This document shows positions 43,879-52,655 of a stretch of DNA of 64,000 nt, in pieces. Under the pieces are notes generated by a model, which was given only the letters and a program-made list of their open reading frames with translations, was not told the origin of the DNA and made no database searches. The DNA comes from Mesorhizobium sp. M2A.F.Ca.ET.046.03.2.1 (GTDB lineage: Bacteria > Pseudomonadota > Alphaproteobacteria > Rhizobiales > Rhizobiaceae), in assembly GCF_003952425.1 (NCBI RefSeq), contig NZ_CP034449.1, positions 6,126,001 through 6,190,000 of the forward strand, given 5' to 3'. Both the position numbers and the translations under genes were made by a program. Within the stretch, counting starts at the first letter, position 1. Every line of letters starts with the position of its first letter.

Positions 43879-44742
43879 TCAGTTGGCAAACCTGCCGCGA
43901 TATTCGCGCGGCGTCAGGCCTTTTAAAGCCTTGAATTGACGTCCGAAATTGGCCAGCGACCGATAGCCGACCTGCTCGGCGATGTGGGCGATCTGCTTGT
44001 CGCCCTCCGTCAGGAGGGCGCAAGCCTTGCCGATGCGCAGCCGTGTCACATACTCAGTCACGGTCAGCCGCGTGTGTCGGGTGAACATCCGGTGAAAGCC
44101 CGACGGGCTGAGCGCGGCGAGGCGCGCGACACGGTCGATCCTGAGCTCATCAGTATAGTGCGTGTGCAGGTGGCCGAGAACACGGTCTATGCGCGCGCCG
44201 CTCGAGGCGAGGGTGGACTGGGGCGAACGGGACGGCGCCGTGAGCGGCTCGGCCGCGTCGTCCTCGGCCAGCGCCAGCAGCACCGCAATCAGGTCGAGCA
44301 GCCGGTCCGCGGGCGGCTTGTCGAAGATCGCTTCGATCCGCGCCCTGACACGCCCGGTCGCAGCTTGCGAGAATTTCAGCCCGCGCGCCGATCTTTGCAG
44401 CAGGCCGGCTACCGGTCGCAGTTCCGTCAGAAGACCGGTCAATCCACGCGCCCATTCGGGCCGGAACCAGATGACCATGACCAGATGCGGCTTGCCGCCA
44501 TCGAGCTTGCTCGTCGACGACCAGGTGTGCGGCAGGTTAGGACCGAGCAGCACGAGATCGCCATCGTCATAGCCGCCGACATGGTCGCCGACGAAGCGGC
44601 ATCCGCGCGAGTTGAGCGTGAGCGTCAGCTCATATTCCGGATGATGGTGCCATTCCAACGGAATGGTCGGGTCGCGCGGCACCCGCACCATCGACCATGA
44701 GGCGTCATCGGCGACGGTGACTTTCTCCAGATATGGCTTCAC
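43879..44742 (-). CDS. AraC family transcriptional regulator
   Basis: A 287-aa regulator with an N-terminal cupin-like effector domain (WHHHPEYELTLTLNSRG; VGGYDDGDLVLLGPNLPHTW) and a C-terminal AraC double HTH (RIDRVARLAALSPSGFHRMF, TVTEYVTRLRIGKACALL, LANFGRQFKALKGLTPREYR). It is divergent from the phytanoyl-CoA dioxygenase gene, so it most likely regulates that gene and itself. An inverted repeat lies in the shared intergenic region. Confidence 0.93.
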   Translation of the reverse strand: MKPYLEKVTVADDASWSMVRVPRDPTIPLEWHHHPEYELTLTLNSRGCRFVGDHVGGYDDGDLVLLGPNLPHTWSSTSKLDGGKPHLVMVIWFRPEWARGLTGLLTELRPVAGLLQRSARGLKFSQAATGRVRARIEAIFDKPPADRLLDLIAVLLALAEDDAAEPLTAPSRSPQSTLASSGARIDRVLGHLHTHYTDELRIDRVARLAALSPSGFHRMFTRHTRLTVTEYVTRLRIGKACALLTEGDKQIAHIAEQVGYRSLANFGRQFKALKGLTPREYRGRFAN

Positions 44743-44777
44743 AGCCGGCCCCTGAGAATTCGCCTCGAACGGCGTTT

Positions 44778-44809
44778 GAATGATAATGGACGCCAGAATA
44801 GTATCATTC
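44778..44809. promoter_or_regulatory. Inverted repeat in AraC-dioxygenase intergenic region
   Basis: GAATGATA (44778-44785) and TATCATTC (44802-44809) are perfect 8-bp inverted arms with a 16-base spacer, a center-to-center spacing of 24 bases. The position between the divergent genes makes it a candidate operator; AraC sites are more often direct repeats, so it might serve another protein. Confidence 0.45.
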
Positions 44810-44888
44810 TGTGCCTGTTAGCGACAACATGCATGTCCGCCGTTCGGTTAGCCTCGTGTTTGACAGGACAACGTCGAGGAGGAAATCG

Positions 44889-45845
44889 ATGGCCCACGCG
44901 AAAGACATCACTAAGGACGATCACCCAACATCCAGCCGGGCGACGACCCAACTGTCCAAGATCAGGAAAGCGCTTCCGCTGCGCGTGCTTTCGGACGCCG
45001 ATTTCGCGCACTGGCAGAGGCGGGGCTTCGTGATCGTGCGCGATGCGGTGCCAATGGAAAATGTCGAGCGTCTCAAGGCACTGCTTTGGGAATTCGAGGA
45101 GAAGGACCCCAACTATCCGGCGACCTGGGACGTCACCCAGCGGCGCGACTATGCGCTGAAGGAAATCAACAATGCCGGCATGGTCGAGATCTACAATCAT
45201 CAGTTCCTGTGGGATAACCGCATGGCGCGGCGCGTCTATGATGCCTTTGTCGATATCTGGGATATGGAGGATCTGTGGGTCGCCATCGACCGCGCCAACC
45301 TCAACACGCCCAACAAGGGCAGGCGCGCATCTCCCGGCTTCATCCATTGGGACGCCGACACCTCGCTCGAGCCCAAGCCGATCTCGGTGCAGGGTGTGCT
45401 TTCGCTGGTCCATCAGGACGGCGGCGATATCGGCGGCTTCCAATGCGTGCCCTATCTGTTCGAACATTTCGACGAATGGGTGAAGACTCAACCCGCCGAC
45501 CGCGATCCGCATCATCCGGATATGAGAGGGATCGAGGACAGGATCGAGAAGCTCGAGCTCTTCCCTGGCGACCTGATGATCTTCAACTCGCTTCTGGCGC
45601 ATGGCGTGGCGCCGAACACGTCCGACGACAAGGTGCGAATGGCCCAGTATATCTCCATGTTCCCCGCCGATGAGAGCAATCTTGTCGAGCGCGAGGCGCG
45701 AATCCGCTCTTGGCGCGAACGCGAGGCGCCGCAGCGCGCCGGCTTTGCCGGCGATCCGCGCAGCTGGGAGAAGAAGCATGCCGAGACGGCAAAGCTGACG
45801 CCGCTCGGCGAAAGGCTGCTGGGGGTGGTCAGTTGGAACGGGTAA
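44889..45845 (+). CDS. Phytanoyl-CoA dioxygenase family protein
   Basis: A 318-aa Fe(II)/2-oxoglutarate-dependent oxygenase of the PhyH family. The facial triad is visible: H153 and D155 in FIHWDADTS and H238 in LLAHGVAPNTS, with a possible 2-oxoglutarate arginine R250. It would hydroxylate a small organic substrate, still unknown. GAGGAGG precedes ATG 44889. Divergent from the AraC gene, its likely regulator. Confidence 0.9.
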   Translation: MAHAKDITKDDHPTSSRATTQLSKIRKALPLRVLSDADFAHWQRRGFVIVRDAVPMENVERLKALLWEFEEKDPNYPATWDVTQRRDYALKEINNAGMVEIYNHQFLWDNRMARRVYDAFVDIWDMEDLWVAIDRANLNTPNKGRRASPGFIHWDADTSLEPKPISVQGVLSLVHQDGGDIGGFQCVPYLFEHFDEWVKTQPADRDPHHPDMRGIEDRIEKLELFPGDLMIFNSLLAHGVAPNTSDDKVRMAQYISMFPADESNLVEREARIRSWREREAPQRAGFAGDPRSWEKKHAETAKLTPLGERLLGVVSWNG

Positions 45846-45902
45846 CGTCGGGAGATTGATATGGCGACGGTTCCGCCGTCCTGCATCGGCTGTTCGGCGG
45901 AC

Positions 45903-45978
<76 letters not shown>

Positions 45979-46126
45979 GCTTGAGCGCGGACCTTTAAGC
46001 AGTTAGGGCCGCGTTCGCAAGGCCAAATGAACAGACCGGTGCGCCCGCCATCAGGCGGATTTCCCCAGCCTCGACGCCGTTGTCAAAAAACCTTCTCCTG
46101 TTTGTTGTTATGCTTGAATGCCGCGC

Positions 46127-46154
46127 TTGACACCTGCAAACGAACCCCTTATCC
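46127..46154 (+). promoter_or_regulatory. Candidate promoter of tRNA-Asp
   Basis: TTGACA (46127-46132) and TTATCC (46149-46154) with a 16-base spacer lie 44 bases upstream of the tRNA. The consensus -35 and position support a promoter; the -10 is imperfect. Confidence 0.45.
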
Positions 46155-46197
46155 ACCGCCCCAACGACGAACACGCCTGACACGTGCTCGTCAGTGC

Positions 46198-46274
46198 GCG
46201 GGTGTAGCTCAGTCGGTTAGAGTGCCGGCCTGTCACGCCGGAGGTCGCGGGTTCGAGCCCCGTCACTCGCGCCA
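46198..46274 (+). tRNA. tRNA-Asp (GUC)
   Basis: The acceptor GCGGGTG pairs with CACTCGC (one G-U pair). The D-arm has GCTCAGTCGGTTAGAGT, the anticodon loop CTGTCAC (anticodon GUC), the T-loop GTTCGAGCC and an encoded CCA. Confidence 0.96.
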
Positions 46275-46395
46275 TCATCCTTGACAGGATCAATCGGAAA
46301 ATCGGCTTATCCGGCGCATTTAACGCGCGTGCGGGGCTGTATTAAGCGGCAGTGGGGCCCCTGCGGGGCCGCCACCTTGTCGAGGGCTCAGGTCG

Positions 46396-46935
46396 CTACT
46401 GCCTGACGTAGCAGCGTTTGTGAGCGCCTGGAGCGGGATCATCGCCGAAAGCGTCGTTGCTGCAGCGAACGCCGTTCCTGAAGACGTCCTGCGTGTATTG
46501 GCCACGTGCGCCGTATCTGACCATCGCGCGGCCGCGGAAATCGCAGAACTCACCCTCCCTGGCGCAGGCGATCCATTCGCCGCGGTCCGGGCGCGAGCCG
46601 TAGTCATCGTCCCCGTAATCATTGTCATCGCCATAGCCGCCGCCACGCGCCACGAAATAACAGGCCTTTTCGCGACCGGGGGCCGGGTCGCCAAAAACGC
46701 GATTCGAGCAAGGGACGGCTCGACGATCGAAAAACCGGGAGGTCATTCGACCGCGCGCGCCGTAGACCACTTGCGTGGGGTAGGGCAGGCGGCAAATACC
46801 GCCCTCATTCGCGCATCGCCGCAGCTGCTGCGCCGACGCGGTGGCAGGGAACAGGGCCGTAGCGGCCGCGGCCAAGCTGACGAGGCAGATGAAGGCCAGC
46901 GTTGCTCGGATCGAGACGTGAAAAGTTCTTAACAC
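46396..46935 (-). CDS. Secreted Cys-rich protein with two tandem repeats
   Basis: A 179-aa exported protein. A signal peptide (about residues 1-35, ends ATASA) precedes two homologous repeats with four cysteines each: C41, C48, C76, C92 and C124, C131, C158, C175. Each contains the block YGARG.(x).FFDR or VFRN, then CSN..FGDP and a final CY. They are separated by an Asp/Gly/Tyr-rich linker (GGGYGDDNDYGDDD). I use GTG 46935, with GGGAGA eight bases upstream; the frame continues to an ATG at 46968. The domain is not named with confidence; carbohydrate or matrix binding is a guess. Confidence 0.75.
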   Translation of the reverse strand: MLRTFHVSIRATLAFICLVSLAAAATALFPATASAQQLRRCANEGGICRLPYPTQVVYGARGRMTSRFFDRRAVPCSNRVFGDPAPGREKACYFVARGGGYGDDNDYGDDDYGSRPDRGEWIACAREGEFCDFRGRAMVRYGARGQYTQDVFRNGVRCSNDAFGDDPAPGAHKRCYVRQ

Positions 46936-47051
46936 GAATTGTCTCCCGGTTTGGTTGTGCTGCGGCATCCTACAGCAGGCGGATTAAATGCGCGATGAAT
47001 GCCTGATCGGAGGCTATTGTTAACTCGGGCGGCCCTACGGGCGGCCGGGGC

Positions 47052-47807
47052 TCAATATCTAATGATCCGCCGCTCAACGAGGACCACCAGGCAGAACAGC
47101 GCGATCGACAGCGATGACGAAAGAACGATCGCGGCGTAGAGCCGGTCGGACTGATAGTTGAAGGTCGCCTGGATGATCAGCGCGCCGAGCCCTTTGTCCG
47201 AGCCGATCCACTCGCCGACGATGGCGCCGATCACGGCGGTGGCCGACGCGATCCTGAGTGACGAGAACAACATCGGCAGAGCACGGTGCAGGCGCAGGCT
47301 CCAGAAGATCTCCGAGCGCGTCGCCGACAGCACCCGGAACAGCTCGTGTTCGTTGTCGCTGGCCGAATCGAGGCCGCGGATCATGTTCACCAGCGTCGGG
47401 AAGAAGCAGATCACCGCGGCGATGACGATCTTCGGAGTCATGCCGAGGCCGAAGATCAGGATGATGATCGGCGACAGCGCCAGGATGGGGATGGTGTTGA
47501 AGAAGAGCACGATCGGGAAATAGGCCGCCTGCAGGACGCGGCTGTGGACGAAGAGCACGGCCAGCAGCACGGCAGCGAGATTGCCGATGACGAAGCCGGC
47601 CAGCGCCTCGATCAGCGTCGGCCGCAGATTGTCGATGAGGAGCGCAAAATTCCTTTGGAAGACGCCGAAAATCGCCGTCGGTGTCGGCACGATATAGGCG
47701 GGCACGCCGAGCAACGGCAAAAGATATTGCCAGGCGAGCAGGATCGAAGCCGCGCCGAGAACGGGGAGCGCGGCCGTCATGTGCGGGGAGAGCGGCGCCT
47801 GTCTCAC
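47052..47807 (-). CDS. ABC transporter permease (SsuC/TauC/NMT1 group)
   Basis: A 251-aa inner-membrane permease with about six helices and a BPD_transp_1 domain, with the motif FWSLRLHRALPMLFSSLRIASATA in the EAA region. GTG 47807 is the start; its last bases overlap the ATPase stop (GTGA), showing translational coupling. It belongs with the ATPase (47804) and NMT1-type SBP (48678) and imports the ligand of that SBP. Confidence 0.92.
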   Translation of the reverse strand: MRQAPLSPHMTAALPVLGAASILLAWQYLLPLLGVPAYIVPTPTAIFGVFQRNFALLIDNLRPTLIEALAGFVIGNLAAVLLAVLFVHSRVLQAAYFPIVLFFNTIPILALSPIIILIFGLGMTPKIVIAAVICFFPTLVNMIRGLDSASDNEHELFRVLSATRSEIFWSLRLHRALPMLFSSLRIASATAVIGAIVGEWIGSDKGLGALIIQATFNYQSDRLYAAIVLSSSLSIALFCLVVLVERRIIRY

Positions 47808-48577
47808 GATGCGCGCTCCAGCGCCGTTCGCAGATCGGCCATGGCGGCGACGATCGCCGCATCCTCGCGCTTGCAGCGATTGCCTTCCTGCTTGAGAGGC
47901 CGCATGTCGAGGTCCTTCAAGACACGTCCCGGATTGGCGGCCAGCACGATGACGCGCTCACCGAGATAGGCGGCTTCGGCGATCGAATGGGTGACGAAGA
48001 GGATGGTCGTGCCGCTGCGCCGCCAGAGCGCCAACAGCTCATCGTTCAATCGGTCGCGCGTGATCTCGTCCAGTGCGCCGAAGGGTTCGTCCATCAGAAG
48101 CAGTTTCGGTTCGCCGAGCAGGGCGCGCGCGATCGCCACGCGCTGGCGCTGGCCGCCGGAGAGCTGGTGCGGCAGGCGCTCACTGAGGGCGCCGAGCCCC
48201 ATCAATTCAAGCAGTTCCGTGCTGCGATCCTCGATCTTGCGTGTCAGGCTGCGCAGGCCGACGCCAAGCGGCAAGCGCACATTGTCGCGCACCGTGCGCC
48301 AGGGAAGGAGGGTCGAATCCTGGAAGACGAAGCCGACATCGCGCCGCGAGCGCACCGTATGCGGCGTCTCGCCAAGCACGCTGATCGTGCCGCCGAGCGG
48401 ATCGAGCAGGTCGGCCACCACCCTGAGCAAGGTCGACTTGCCGCAGCCTGACGGGCCCAGGATCGACAGGAAGGAACCGGCCTCGACGGTGAGGTCGAGG
48501 CCGGCGAGCACTTTGACGGCCGTCTGCCGGCCGCCATAGCCGACATCCAGCCGTCGCGCTTCGATCGCGTGCGGCAT
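47804..48577 (-). CDS. ABC transporter ATP-binding protein (SsuB/TauB group)
   Basis: A 257-aa nucleotide-binding subunit: Walker [13 protein letters not shown]-loop GFVFQDSTLLPW, signature [16 protein letters not shown], Walker B LLLMDEPFGALDE, H-loop VTHSIAEA. The sequence type is of the nitrate/sulfonate/taurine family. It overlaps the permease by 4 bases. The SBP gene lies about 100 bases upstream across a family B repeat. Confidence 0.92.
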   Translation of the reverse strand: MPHAIEARRLDVGYGGRQTAVKVLAGLDLTVEAGSFLSILGPSGCGKSTLLRVVADLLDPLGGTISVLGETPHTVRSRRDVGFVFQDSTLLPWRTVRDNVRLPLGVGLRSLTRKIEDRSTELLELMGLGALSERLPHQLSGGQRQRVAIARALLGEPKLLLMDEPFGALDEITRDRLNDELLALWRRSGTTILFVTHSIAEAAYLGERVIVLAANPGRVLKDLDMRPLKQEGNRCKREDAAIVAAMADLRTALERAS

Positions 48578-48629
48578 TAGATCAGCACAACGTCTGATTG
48601 GACCGTCATGCTGATCTAACTCTTAGTTG

Positions 48630-48680
48630 GAGCATGACTTTTTCCAAAAGCCGGTTCCCACCTCTTGAGATCATGCTTTA
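48630..48680. repeat. Short repeat family B, copy 2
   Basis: GAGCATGACTTTTTCCAAAAGCCGG and TCCCACCTCTTGAGATCATGCTTTA lie between the ATPase and SBP genes. The last three bases include the TAA of the SBP gene (48678-48680, minus strand), as with the family A copies. Confidence 0.5.
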
Positions 48681-49730
48681 CGCGGCGGGCGCGTCGAGCT
48701 TGGGCCGGTCGGCTGCCGAGAGTTCGAGTATCTTGGTGGTGTAGACATCGGCGGCCGCCGGGCGACCGTTTGGATACTGGCCAACCTTGTCGAGCAGCGC
48801 CAATTGCTCCTCTATCGAGGCTGGGTCGAACGTGCCCCAGCCGTCCTTGGCGGTGGCGCCGTCAAAGGAGAGTTTCAGCACCAGATTGACGGTCTTTTCC
48901 TCCCAGCCAAGATCCATTTCCGGATAGGCGGCGACCATCTTCTTGACCGCTTCCTGCGGATTGGCATGCACCCAGCCCCAGCCTTTGCCGACGGCGCCGA
49001 TGAACTTCGCCAGCGTCTCAGGATCCTTTTCGATTGCCGCGTCGGTAGCGAAATAGACGTCCGCGTAGGAGCTTAGCCCGAGGTCGCGCGTCAGAAGGTC
49101 GATGCGGTCGTCGCCGACGACGCTGAGCGCCTGGGTGTTGGTGATCCAGCCGCCGATGGCGTCGACATCGCCGCGCACCAGCGGCGCCTTGTCGAAGCCG
49201 ACATTGACGATGGTCACCTCCGACGGGTCGATGCCGTTCTTGGCCAGGATCTCGTCGATGACGAAGCGCGCCGTCGGCTGGATACCGATCTTCTTTCCCT
49301 TGAGATCGGAGACACTGCGGATCGGCTTGGCCGGTTTCGAGGTCAATGCGTAAGGACCGGTACGGAAGCCGCAGGCGATGATTTTGATCGGCACGCCGCT
49401 GGCGCGGGCAGAATATAGCTGCGGCGTTTCCGAGAACTGCCCAAGCTGGGCGGCGCCCGAAATGACCGGCGGCACGGTCGACGCGTTGGGGCCGCCGGGG
49501 CTGAACTCGACCTCCAGCCCAGCGTCCTTGAAATAGCCGTTGGCGACGGCCGCGATATCGCCGATCTGGCCGTTGGATAGCAACCAGTCATACTGGATGA
49601 CGACCTTGCCCGCGGCCTTGGCGCCCGGCGTCAGCAGCAGCTGCATGCCGGCAGATACGGCCGCCACCGCTGCCATGCCGCCTTTCACGAATGCACGGCG
49701 GTTCAATTCAAAGTCCCTGTTCCCATTCAT
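48678..49730 (-). CDS. NMT1/THI5-like ABC substrate-binding protein
   Basis: A 350-aa periplasmic binding protein with a twin-arginine-like signal (NRRAFVKGGMAAVAAVSAG) and an NMT1/SsuA-like core: VVIQYDWLLSNGQIGDIAAVANGYFKDAGLEVEF, VPIKIIACGF, LKGKKIGIQ. Family ligands include pyrimidines, taurine, sulfonates and thiamine precursors; its own ligand is unknown. GGAGCG precedes ATG 49730. It is cotranscribed with upstream VOC, FadR and FAD-oxidoreductase genes, hinting that the ligand is the pathway substrate. Confidence 0.88.
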   Translation of the reverse strand: MNGNRDFELNRRAFVKGGMAAVAAVSAGMQLLLTPGAKAAGKVVIQYDWLLSNGQIGDIAAVANGYFKDAGLEVEFSPGGPNASTVPPVISGAAQLGQFSETPQLYSARASGVPIKIIACGFRTGPYALTSKPAKPIRSVSDLKGKKIGIQPTARFVIDEILAKNGIDPSEVTIVNVGFDKAPLVRGDVDAIGGWITNTQALSVVGDDRIDLLTRDLGLSSYADVYFATDAAIEKDPETLAKFIGAVGKGWGWVHANPQEAVKKMVAAYPEMDLGWEEKTVNLVLKLSFDGATAKDGWGTFDPASIEEQLALLDKVGQYPNGRPAAADVYTTKILELSAADRPKLDAPAA

Positions 49731-49796
49731 TTTTCGCTCCTGTTGCAGACTTTCTCGTCTTTTCTTCAGGCGCCGCTCCCTTCAGCGCGGCGTCGT

Positions 49797-50231
49797 CTAC
49801 GGCTGTTCGTCGTGGTAATCGCCAGGGCCGCCGTCGAGCCAGGCGTAAAGCTCCCAAAGCGTGTCGTCCGGGTCGGTGAAATAGGCGCAGCGCGCGTTCC
49901 AGACGTAATCTTCGGGCGGGCCGTAGAAGGGCACGCCCTTGGCGCTCAATTCGCGGTGCAGCCGGTCGATGTCGGCCGGCGTGTCGAGCTGCACGGCGAC
50001 GCAAACCTTATGCGCGTGGCGCGGCGATCTCAGGTTGGACACGCCGGTGTGCCGGTTGATGTGGTCGAGCTCCCAGGCAGCGAGCGACACGCCCTCGCCA
50101 TGGAAATCGGCAAATCCTTCGGCGCGGCGGCGCAAGAGGAAGCCGAGCTTGTCGACGTAGAAATCGACCGTCCGTTCGATATTTTCGACCAGCAGGCAGA
50201 CGTCGGAGATGCGGGTGACGCTCGCAGGCAT
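49797..50231 (-). CDS. VOC family protein
   Basis: A 144-aa single-domain vicinal oxygen chelate protein: VTRISDVCLLVENIERTVDFYVDKLGF, NRHTGVSNLRSPRHAHKVCVAVQLDTPADID and a YFTDPDDTLWELYAW ending. It could be a glyoxalase-type lyase or a dioxygenase-type ring-cleavage protein. It starts 2 bases after the FadR gene stop, so they are cotranscribed. The specific reaction is not predictable. Confidence 0.85.
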   Translation of the reverse strand: MPASVTRISDVCLLVENIERTVDFYVDKLGFLLRRRAEGFADFHGEGVSLAAWELDHINRHTGVSNLRSPRHAHKVCVAVQLDTPADIDRLHRELSAKGVPFYGPPEDYVWNARCAYFTDPDDTLWELYAWLDGGPGDYHDEQP

Positions 50232-50233
50232 GG

Positions 50234-50968
50234 CTATTTCGCTCCGGTGTCTTTCGAGAGCGGCAGCTTGACGCCGACGCGGTTGGCGGCGCCGACGATA
50301 TGCGTGCGCATCGCCGCCTCCGCCGCAGCCGGATCGCCCGCCACCAGAGCCTCATAGATGCGCACATGCTCGCCGACATTGATCTCGACGAGGTCGTGCA
50401 GCGGGTTCGTCATGCGCGCGTAGTGGATCGAGTGGCGGATCTGCTCGCAGACGAACGAGATGAAGGTGTGGATGTAGCTGTTGCCGGTAGCGCGCGCGAT
50501 CTCGCGGTGGAAGAGCAGGTCGGCGTCGATGCTGCCTTCTTCCCAACGCTCCTCGCCGCCCATGCGGTCGAGCGCAGCCTTGATCGAATCGAGATGGCCC
50601 TGATTGCGGCGCGCCGCGGCGAGCGCAGCCGATTCGGCCTCGAGGATGCAGCGCAGCTCGAACAGCCGCTCCATGTTGTGCGTGTCCTTGAGCGCCTCGC
50701 GGTCGATGCGGATCGCTGCTCGCTGCTCGGGCGCCAGCACGAAGGCGCCGATGCCTTGGCGCGCCTCGATCATGCCGTCGGCGCGAAGCTGGGCGATCGC
50801 CTCGCGCACGACATTTCGGCTGACGCCGAATTTTTCGGACAATTCCTGCTCGGTCGGCAGGCGCGCGCCGGGGTTCAATTCGCCGGATTCGATCTCGCGG
50901 CTGAGGAAGGCAGCGACCCGGTGCGGCAATGTCTCGACAGTGCCGATGGCGGCCAGTCTCTGCTTCAT
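50234..50968 (-). CDS. FadR-type GntR transcriptional regulator
   Basis: A 244-aa repressor. The N-terminal winged HTH is LPHRVAAFLSREIESGELNPGARLPTEQELSEKFGVSRNVVREAIAQL in pieces; the C-terminal FCD domain has metal-ligand type residues (DLLFHREIARATGNS; H...H in EHVRIYEALVAGDP). ATG 50968 overlaps the FAD-oxidoreductase stop by 4 bases. It probably controls this operon through the palindromes at 52416-52437 and responds to a carboxylic acid. Confidence 0.93.
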   Translation of the reverse strand: MKQRLAAIGTVETLPHRVAAFLSREIESGELNPGARLPTEQELSEKFGVSRNVVREAIAQLRADGMIEARQGIGAFVLAPEQRAAIRIDREALKDTHNMERLFELRCILEAESAALAAARRNQGHLDSIKAALDRMGGEERWEEGSIDADLLFHREIARATGNSYIHTFISFVCEQIRHSIHYARMTNPLHDLVEINVGEHVRIYEALVAGDPAAAEAAMRTHIVGAANRVGVKLPLSKDTGAK

Positions 50969-52401
50969 GGAAAAGTCTCCGTCGCGGGCAACAGGCAACC
51001 GGGATTCATCAGGCCCTTGGGGTCGAGTGCGCTCTTCAGCGCCGCGACCATGCGGCGATGCGCCGGCGAAAGCCCGGCCCAGAATTCCTTGCGGCGGCTG
51101 CGGCCGATGCCGTGCTCCGCGCTGATCGAGCCGCCGAGACCGACGGCGATTTCATAGAGCCCGGCGATGACTTCGGCGCCCCGGGCACGGGCTTCATCCT
51201 CGGCGAGTTCGAGCGGCGGCAGCACGTTGAAGTGGATGTTGCCGTCACCGGCGTGGCCGTAGGCGAGCGGGATCCAGCCGGGATGGTCATTCGCGACGAA
51301 GCGGCGGGCTCTTTCGATGAGGCTGGGGATGTCGGAAATCCTCACCGACAGGTCGGTGCGCACATGATAGCCGCGCTTGGCCTGGCCTTCGACCAGACCT
51401 TCGCGGATCGCCCAAAAACTCCTGGCCTGCGTCGTGCTCGCGGCGAGAACCGCGTCGGTTACCAGGCCATTTTCCATGGCATCGCCGAGGACGCCGGCCA
51501 GCAAGCTGTTGAGGTCGATAGCCGCGCTGGATGACAATTCGATCAGCACGTGGACGGGCGCTCCGACCGGCGCCCTCATCGCCGGGTCGATCAGCCGGGC
51601 AAGCTCGATGCATTCGGCGCCGATGATCTCGAAAGCGGAGACGAGGTCCGAGCAATCGCGGCGCGCCTGGTTGAAGAGCGCAACGGCCGCCTCGAACGAG
51701 GCAAGGCCGAGATAGGCGGTCTCGGTTCGCGCCGGTTTCGGAAACAGCTTGACCTCGACACCGGTGATGATGCCGAGCGTGCCTTCGGAACCGATGAAAA
51801 GCTGCTTCAGGTCGTAGCCGCTGTTGTTCTTGCGCAGACCAGAGAAGCCGTTCCACAGTTCGCCGTCCGCCAGCACGACTTCGAGACCGAGGATCAGGTC
51901 GCGTGCCATGCCATAGCGCAGCACGTTGACGCCGCCGGCATTGGTCGCCGCATTGCCGCCGATCTGGCAGCTGCCTTGCGCGCCGAGCGCGAGCGGGAAG
52001 AGGCATTCTTGCGCCTCGCAGGCGTCCTTGATCGTCTGCAGCACGCAGCCGGCATCGGCTTGCAGGGTGAAGTTGCCGGCATCAATCTGCCGGATGGCGT
52101 TCAGCCGCTCCAGGCTCAAGACAACCAGGCCGCCGCCTTTGCTGTCGATCGCGCCTGATACCAGCCCGGTGTTGCCGCCTTGCGGAACGATGCCGAGCCC
52201 AAGCTCGTTGCACAAGCGCATCAGAGCCTGGACTTCGCCGACCGAGCCGGGCCGCAGCACGGCAAGCGCTTCGCCGCGATAATCGCCCGCCCAGTCGCCC
52301 AGATATTTCGCCATTCCAGCCGGCTCGGCGGCAATGCCGTTTCGGCCGACGGCGCCTTCCATGGCGCTGAGTATTTCCGGCGAGAGGCGATCAACGGTCA
52401 T
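50965..52401 (-). CDS. FAD-binding oxidoreductase (GlcD/D-lactate/D-2-hydroxyglutarate DH type)
   Basis: A 478-aa flavoprotein of the VAO/GlcD family. The PP-loop-like phosphate region is QGGNTGLVSGA, followed by the pyrophosphate-FAD motif GAQGSCQIGGNAATNAGG. The C-terminal FAD-oxidase domain contains GHAGDGNIHFNV, a metal/active-site histidine motif, and EHGIGRSRR. It oxidises a 2-hydroxy acid such as D-lactate or D-2-hydroxyglutarate, transferring electrons to the quinone pool. It is the first gene of a six-gene minus-strand run (FAD DH, FadR, VOC, SBP, ATPase, permease). Confidence 0.9.
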   Translation of the reverse strand: MTVDRLSPEILSAMEGAVGRNGIAAEPAGMAKYLGDWAGDYRGEALAVLRPGSVGEVQALMRLCNELGLGIVPQGGNTGLVSGAIDSKGGGLVVLSLERLNAIRQIDAGNFTLQADAGCVLQTIKDACEAQECLFPLALGAQGSCQIGGNAATNAGGVNVLRYGMARDLILGLEVVLADGELWNGFSGLRKNNSGYDLKQLFIGSEGTLGIITGVEVKLFPKPARTETAYLGLASFEAAVALFNQARRDCSDLVSAFEIIGAECIELARLIDPAMRAPVGAPVHVLIELSSSAAIDLNSLLAGVLGDAMENGLVTDAVLAASTTQARSFWAIREGLVEGQAKRGYHVRTDLSVRISDIPSLIERARRFVANDHPGWIPLAYGHAGDGNIHFNVLPPLELAEDEARARGAEVIAGLYEIAVGLGGSISAEHGIGRSRRKEFWAGLSPAHRRMVAALKSALDPKGLMNPGCLLPATETFP

Positions 52402-52415
52402 GGAGATTTATGTCT

Positions 52416-52437
52416 TGATATCAGGTGATACATATCA
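52416..52437. promoter_or_regulatory. Candidate FadR operator, two adjacent palindromes
   Basis: TGATATCA (52416-52423) is a perfect palindrome. Immediately beside it, TGATA and TATCA flank CA (52426-52437). Both share the TGAT...ATCA half-sites seen in GntR/FadR operators. They lie 15 bases upstream of the FAD oxidoreductase ATG, in the region shared with the divergent M24 gene, and fit control by the FadR-type protein at 50234-50968. The rest of the 52402-52655 region shows no gene. Confidence 0.5.
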
Positions 52438-52655
52438 TCCTACAACTTAATTCGAGTCAATCGCTCTTTTGTTCGGCGAACAGGTCATCGGCTCGTTCAA
52501 GGCAGGTGGAACTGACCACGGCGGCTGGCAAGCCGAGACTGCTCGGTAGGCCCTGCCTATGCACCGTCCTGGCCGATTGTCGTCGCTCAAAACCACCGCA
52601 ATGGTAGGACGATAGGGCTTCGTCCCCGACCAGATCGATCCGATGAGGAGAAAAG

